From: Theristus sp. LFF4_11
Taxonomy: Eukaryota; Nematoda; Chromadorea; Monhysterida; Xyalidae
DNA: 64,000 nucleotides
Direction of reading: 5' to 3'
Assembly: GCA_030248135.1 (NCBI GenBank)
Contig: JASANC010005579.1
Span: 1-64,000, forward strand
In this document: positions 58,569 to 64,000 of the stretch, in pieces
Layout: the number at the start of each line of letters is the position of its first letter
Position numbering within the stretch: position 1 is the stretch's first letter
Made by a program: the position numbers and the translations under genes
The notes under the pieces: generated by a model
Databases searched by the model: none
Seen by the model: the letters and a program-made list of their open reading frames with translations, nothing else
What the model was told of the DNA's origin: nothing

Positions 58569-59014
58569 CCGTATTACCTCTATTAAACCCCCCTCCAAAT
58601 TAAACCCCCCCCAAAAAAATAAACCCCCACCCCCTCGACAAGTTTCCAAATAATCCCCCCCAAAATAATCCCCCATGGGGGATTATTGAAACCTGTTTGA
58701 AACACATACCCAGCGAATTCAGTGGCTGGTTGCAGTGAAAATGATGAAATTGTGCTACCAAAGGCCCCAAATGGATGAGTTAATGGTAATTTCATTACAA
58801 AAGGCTGTTGTAAAAGAAAATTTCTATGTAGAATAGAAGTTTTTGCGACTTCCTTCCTGCCATGGAAGGTATTTTTGCCATTTTGCCCACTCCTAAAAAT
58901 GGTTTCCAAATAAACCCCCCCCCCAAAAATAAAGCCCCCCCCCAAAATAAACCCCCACCCCCAGAAGTCGCTGAAGAAATAAACCCCCATGGGGGTTTAT
59001 TAGAGGTAATACGG
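58569..59014. mobile_element. MITE, CCGTATTAC family, copy 3 (446 bp)
   Basis: Ends CCGTATTACCTCTATTAAA and AGAGGTAATACGG with TA on both sides (58567-58568, 59015-59016). Same internal sequence as copies 1 and 2. Confidence 0.88.
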
Positions 59015-59543
59015 TATGTGGCTTTCAACCTTTTGAGAACAGAAGATACATGTATATTATGTATGTGCATGTGCATTCCTTGATTTCTGATTTGAAATCC
59101 CAACACGTGCATTTGTAACGATGGCTATAGCGGGCTTTCGTTGCACAAACACTGTTGATGATGAATACAGTCTGGTATCTTTGCTACAAGTAGCCTTCAA
59201 CCTTTGGTATACATTTTTTGTAAACATGTACATTAATTTCGGCTCACGATGATAATAATTAAACCGACAAAATGTTAGATTTGTGCAAATGTTTTGTGAA
59301 TGCCACTAAATCTCGCATGTATAAACCTCTTCCATTTATGCTTTCACATCAAAAATTAGCGGAGTATCCCACTGCTGAAAGCAAAAAAATCAGATTTTCA
59401 AATTTTTTTCTATTTTTTTTTTTTTTTAGTGTTTTTTTTTTTTAAATTTTTTTTTTTTGTTTTTTTTTTTTTTTTTTTATGCAATTTTTTGTTTTTATTG
59501 GGGGGCCCGTTGGTGGTTTTTTTTGGTTTGTCTTTTGGTGTGG
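59015..59543. other. Intergenic with a T-rich tract
   Basis: 59397-59510 is almost pure T, next to the outer end of composite element 3. No gene seen. Confidence 0.5.
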
Positions 59544-60110
59544 TATCATGCGGATGCGCGAGCGAGCGAAGCGAGCGGACAGCGCATCACGCATTATATG
59601 GCTAAATATGGACCTGCGCGAGTTTTCAAAATTTAGTCGCTGTCCTGCAGCTACGAACATACATGCTGCAAACCTGTTACTGTGCACACGAAAAGACCTG
59701 CAGTGGTTGCAAACTGTGCCGAAGAGAAAATTCCACCAGACTTCTTTACGTCTGTTGTAGACACGAAAAACCTATTCTGAAATCTTGGTTACTTATTCTT
59801 GTTTCTCCTTTTTTTCAGCTATGTCATCAAGATGTGTTCGCCCTTTCAATTTTAACTGGGGCATTTTCATAGCCGAACAAAATGTTTCCTGGGGTAATTC
59901 CACCCAGAGATTTTGAAAATTGGGTTAATTTTTTCCCCAGACTTTGTTTTTGGGTAAAAATTGGGCATTTTTAAAAGTTCGCAGGGTTTTCACCGGGTTT
60001 TTAGTGTTCGCCCTTTCAATTTTTGTCTGAAGTTGTTCCATAACCGAACAAAAAAGTTTCCTGAGGTAATTTCATTTGTAGATTTTGGAAATTAAATTAA
60101 TTCTTTGCCC
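59544..60110 (-). mobile_element. Tail of satellite-bearing composite element 3 (inverted)
   Basis: Begins TATCATGCGGATGCGCGAGC, the complement of the hairpin tail of copy 2, and includes AGACACGAAAAACCTATTCT and the GTTCGCCCTTTCAATTTT blocks seen inverted at 50400-50600. Confidence 0.8.
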
Positions 60111-63100
60111 CGAGCATCTCTAGATACTGAATCGTGACGATTTTGGGCGAATCGGCCGTGGAAATTGGCGAAATCGGTCCAGAAATGAAAAACAAGAAAA
60201 CGAAGTTTTCCAGGGTAATTCAATGCGCTGATCACGGATTTTGGGTTAGTTTTTTTATGTGAGCAACTCTAGACACTGAATCGTGACGATTTCAGCCGAA
60301 TCGGCCGTGGAAATTGGCGAAATCGGTCCAGAAATGAAAAACTAGAAAACGATGTTTTCCAGGGTAATTCAATGCGCTGATCACGGATTTTGGGTTAGTT
60401 TTTTTATGTGAGCAACTCTAGACACTGAATCGTGACGATTTCGGCCGAATCGGCCGTGGAAATTGGCGAAATCGGTCCAGAAATGAAAAACAAGAAAACG
60501 GTGTTTTCCAGGGTAATTCAATGCGCTGATCACGGATTTTGGGTTAGTTTTTTTATGTGAGCAACTCTAGACACTGAATCGTGACGATTTCGGCCGAATC
60601 GGCCGTGGAAATTGGCGAAATCGGTCCAGATAAGAAAAACAAGAAAACGGTGTTTTCCAGGGTAATTCAATGCGCTGATCACGGATTTTGGGTTAGTTTT
60701 TTATGTGAGCAACTCTAGACACTGAATCGTGACGATTTCGGCCGAATCGGCCGTGGAAATTGGCGAAATCGGTCCAGATAAGAAAAACAAGAAAACGGTG
60801 TTTTCCAGGGTAATTCAATGCGCTGATCACGGATTTTGGGTTAGTTTTTTATGTGAGCAACTCTAGACACTGAATCGTGACGATTTCGGCCGAATCGGCC
60901 GTGGAAATTGGCGAAATCGGTCCAGAAATGAAAAACAGGAAAACGGTGTTTTCCATGGTAATTCAATGCGCTGATTACGAAATTTGGGTTAGTTTTTTTA
61001 TGTGAGCAGCTCTAGATACGGAATTGTGACGATTTCGGCCGAATCGACCGTGGAAATTGGCGAAATCGGTCCAGAAATGAAAAACAAGAAAACGGTGTTT
61101 TCCAGAGTAATTCAATGTGCTGATCACGGATTTTGGGTTAGTTTTTTTATGTGAGCAACTCTAGACACTGAATCGTGACGATTTCGGCCGAATCGGCCGT
61201 GGAAATTGGCGAAATCGGTCCAGAAAAGAAAAACAAGAAAACGGTGTTTTCCAGGGTAATTCAATGCGCTGACCACGGATTTTGGTTAGTTTTTTTATGT
61301 GAGCAACTCTAAACACTGAATCGTGACGATTTCGGCCGAATCGACCGTGGAAATTGGCGAAATCGGTCCAGAAATGAATAACAAGAAAACGGTGTTTTCC
61401 AGAGTAATTCAATGTGCTGATCACGGATATTGGGTTAGTTTTTTATGTGAGCAACTCTAGACACTGAATCGTGACGATTTCGGCCGAATCGGCCGTGGAA
61501 ATTGGCGAAATCGGTCCAGAAAAGAAAAACAAGAAAACGGTGTTTTCCAGGGTAATTCAATGCGCTGACCACGGATTTTGGGTTAGTTTTTTATGTGAGC
61601 AACTCTAGACACTGAATCATGACGATTTCGGCCGAATCGGCCTTGGAAATTGGCGAAATCGGTCCAGAAATGAAAAACAAGAAAACGGTGTTTTCCACGG
61701 TAATTCAATGCACTGATCACTGATTTTGGGTTAGTTTTTATGTGAGCAACTCTAAATACTGAATCGTGACGATTTCGGGCGAATCGGCCGTGGAAATTGG
61801 CAAAATCGGTCCAGAAATTAAAAACAAGAAAACGGTGTTTTCCAGGGTAATTCAATGCGCTGATCACGGATTTTGGGTTAGTTTTTTTTATGTGAGCAAC
61901 TCTAGACACTGAATCGTGACGATTTCGGCCGAATCGGCCGTGGAAATTGGCGAAATCGGTCCAGAAATGAAAAACAAGAAAACGAAGTTTTCCAGGGTAA
62001 TTCAATGCGCTGATCACGGATTTTGGGTTAGTTTTTTATTTGAGCAACTCTAGACACTGAATCGTGACGATTTCGGCCGAATCGGCCGTGGAAATTGGCG
62101 AAATCGGTCCAGAAATGAAAAACAAGAAAACGGTGTTTTCCAGGGTAATTCAATGCGCTGATCACGGATTTTGGGTTAGTTTTTTATGTGAGCTACTCTA
62201 GACACTGAATCGTGACGATTTCGGCCGAATCGGCCGTGGAAATTGGCGAAATCGGTCCAGATAAGAAAAACAAGAAAACGGTGTTTTCCAGGGTAATTCA
62301 ATGCGCTGATCACGGATTTTGGGTTAGTTTTTTATGTGAGCAACTCTAGACACTGAATCGTGACGATTTCGGCCGAATCGGCCGTGGAAATTGGCGAAAT
62401 CGGTCCAGATAAGAAAAACAAGAAAACGGTGTTTTCCAGGGTAATTCAATGCGCTGATCACGGATTTTGGGTTAGTTTTTTATGTGAGCAACTCTAGACA
62501 CTGAATCGTGACGATTTCGGCCGAATCGGCCGTGGAAATTGGCGAAATCGGTCCAGAAATGAAAAACAGGAAAACGGTGTTTTCCATGGTAATTCAATGC
62601 GCTGATTACGAAATTTGGGTTAGTTTTTTTATGTGAGCAGCTCTAGATACGGAATTGTGACGATTTCGGCCGAATCGACCGTGGAAATTGGCGAAATCGG
62701 TCCAGAAATGAAAAACAAGAAAACGGTGTTTTCCAGAGTAATTCAATGTGCTGATCACGGATTTTGGGTTAGTTTTTTTATGTGAGCAACTCTAGACACT
62801 GAATCGTGACGATTTCGGCCGAATCGGCCGTGGAAATTGGCGAAATCGGTCCAGAAAAGAAAAACAAGAAAACGGTGTTTTCCAGGGTAATTCAATGCGC
62901 TGTCCACGGATTTTGGGTTAGTTTTTTTATGTGAGCAACTCTAAACACTGAATCGTGACGATTTCGGCCGAATCGACCGTGGAAATTGGCGAAATCGGTC
63001 CAGAAATGAATAACAAGAAAACGGTGTTTTCCAGAGCAATTCAATGTGCTGACCACGGATTTTGGGTTAGTTTTTTATGTGAGCAACTCTAGACACTGAA

Positions 63101-63780
63101 TCATGACGATTTCGGCCGAATCGGCCTTGGAAATTGGCGAAATCGGTCCAGAAATGAAAAACAAGAAAACGGTGTTTTCCACGGTAATTCAATGCACTGA
63201 TCACTGATTTTGGGTTAGTTTTTATGTGAGCAACTCTAAATACTGAATCGTGACGATTTCGGGCGAATCGGCCGTGGAAATTGGCAAAATCGGTCCAGAA
63301 ATTAAAAACAAGAAAACGGTGTTTTCCAGGGTAATTCAATGCGCTGATTCCGGATTTTGCGTTAGTTTTCTTATGTGAGCAACTTTAGATACTGAGTCGT
63401 TACGATTTCGAGCGAATCGGCCGTGCAAATTGGCGAAATCGGCCCAGAAATGAAAAACAAGTAAACGAAGTTTCCCAGGGTAATTCAATGCGCTGATCAC
63501 GGATTTTGGGTTAGTTTTTGTTATGTGAGCAACTCTAGATACTGAATAGTGACGATTTCGGGCGAACCGCCGTGGAAATTACCGAAATCGGTCCAAATGC
63601 AAAAGACAAGTAAACTGTGTTGTCCAGACTTGCGTTGGAATTGTAATTCATTGCGCCGATCACGGCTTTTGGGTCAGTTTTCTTCTGTGAGCAATTCTAG
63701 GTACTGAATCGTGACGATGTCGGGCGAATCGGCCGTAGCAATAGCACAAGCGAAATCGGCCCAAAAAACGAAAAATGAAA
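60111..63780 (-). repeat. Satellite array 3: about 25 monomers of about 148 bp with higher-order structure
   Basis: AGACACTGAATCGTGACGAT recurs at 60271, 60420, 60569 and 60717, giving periods of 149, 149 and 148. Monomer variants (ATAAG, AAAAG, AACAGG, AATTAAAAAC and others) recur in the same order about 1631 bp later. The last two or three monomers at the right edge are more diverged, resembling arrays 1 and 2. All long ORFs here are artefacts of the repeat. Confidence 0.95.
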
Positions 63781-63867
63781 AACCGAGTTATCCGGGGTTT
63801 AGAAGAATGTGTGACCAACGAGGTTTGAATTTGGTCCGACCTTCGGAACTTATTTAAAAGTCAGAAT

Positions 63868-64000
63868 ATTATCTAAAAATGCGGGAGATGCATATAAAAG
63901 GAGGAATATGGCTTTGTGTAAGCAGTGAGAGACTTGGCTCGACAACTCTTTCCAAGTCTCTGATGTGGTACACTAGGATACAAGTACATAAGAGCCATAT
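63868..64000 (+). mobile_element. T-family terminal repeat of composite element 3, cut by window edge
   Basis: ATTATCTAAAAATGCGGGAG onward matches the left TIR of T1/T2; preceded by the shared spacer (63780-63867), confirming the same composite order in inverted orientation. Confidence 0.85.

Noticed and set aside
61161..63339. Long minus-strand ORFs with repeated segments in the satellite (up to 144 aa)
   Set aside because: They follow the 148-bp satellite period and are interrupted whenever the monomer length changes; no independent coding signal.
60111..63780. Possible hammerhead ribozyme in the satellite (short satellites sometimes carry one)
   Set aside because: The monomer has CTGATCA instead of the required CTGATGA core, and no properly placed GAAA partner.
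60111..63780. CRISPR-like regular array
   Set aside because: No unique spacers: the whole 148-bp unit is repeated, and the window is clearly eukaryotic.

Overview
This is intron-rich animal nuclear DNA, most likely from an invertebrate bilaterian. Split genes use GT-AG introns and have animal-type gene structures: a PDE1-type cyclic nucleotide phosphodiesterase, calmodulin-like genes with an intron directly after the ATG, a GH27 alpha-galactosidase/alpha-N-acetylgalactosaminidase and a HEAT-repeat protein. The phylum cannot be fixed from the sequence alone. No prokaryotic operon, CRISPR or phage signal is present.

Layout. 0.3-2.4 kb: 3' exons of a PDE1 gene. 3.7-5.6 and 11.3-13.5 kb: two tandem, divergent calmodulin-like genes with identical intron positions and phases. 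14-30 kb: a transposon-rich desert with a CR1-like LINE (17.2-22.0 kb) and a nest of hAT-type elements (26.8-30.15 kb). 31.1-39.5 kb: a gene of about 13 exons for a HEAT-repeat protein, with hAT-type elements in two introns. 40.9-45.7 kb: a complete nine-exon GH27 glycosidase gene whose product ends in two predicted membrane segments. 52.4-53.0 kb: a two-exon gene that reads as a neuropeptide precursor with an amidation signal built across the splice junction. 54-59 kb: a foldback element and a 5'-truncated LINE on the minus strand. 59.5-64 kb: a 148-bp satellite array with higher-order structure.

The most striking content is the mobile DNA, which can be dated and bounded from the window itself because occupied and empty sites occur together. 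At least six hAT-like families (8-bp target duplications, often perfect), several TA-duplicating MITE families, two foldback elements with GC-rich minisatellite arms, a 10-bp-duplication element and a SINE-like repeat are present. A composite element occurs three times (6.4-9.0, 47.9-50.9, 59.5->64 kb). It has a unit with about 145-bp terminal inverted repeats, a spacer, a variable array of about 148-bp satellite monomers (about 6, 8 and 25 copies) and a shared hairpin-ended tail. It looks like a vehicle that disperses satellite seeds.

Functionally, the adjacent PDE1 (a calcium/calmodulin-activated family) and calmodulin-like genes suggest a calcium-signalling cluster, although shared regulation is inference. 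Exon models given with coordinates were checked for continuous reading frame across each splice; the exceptions are stated.
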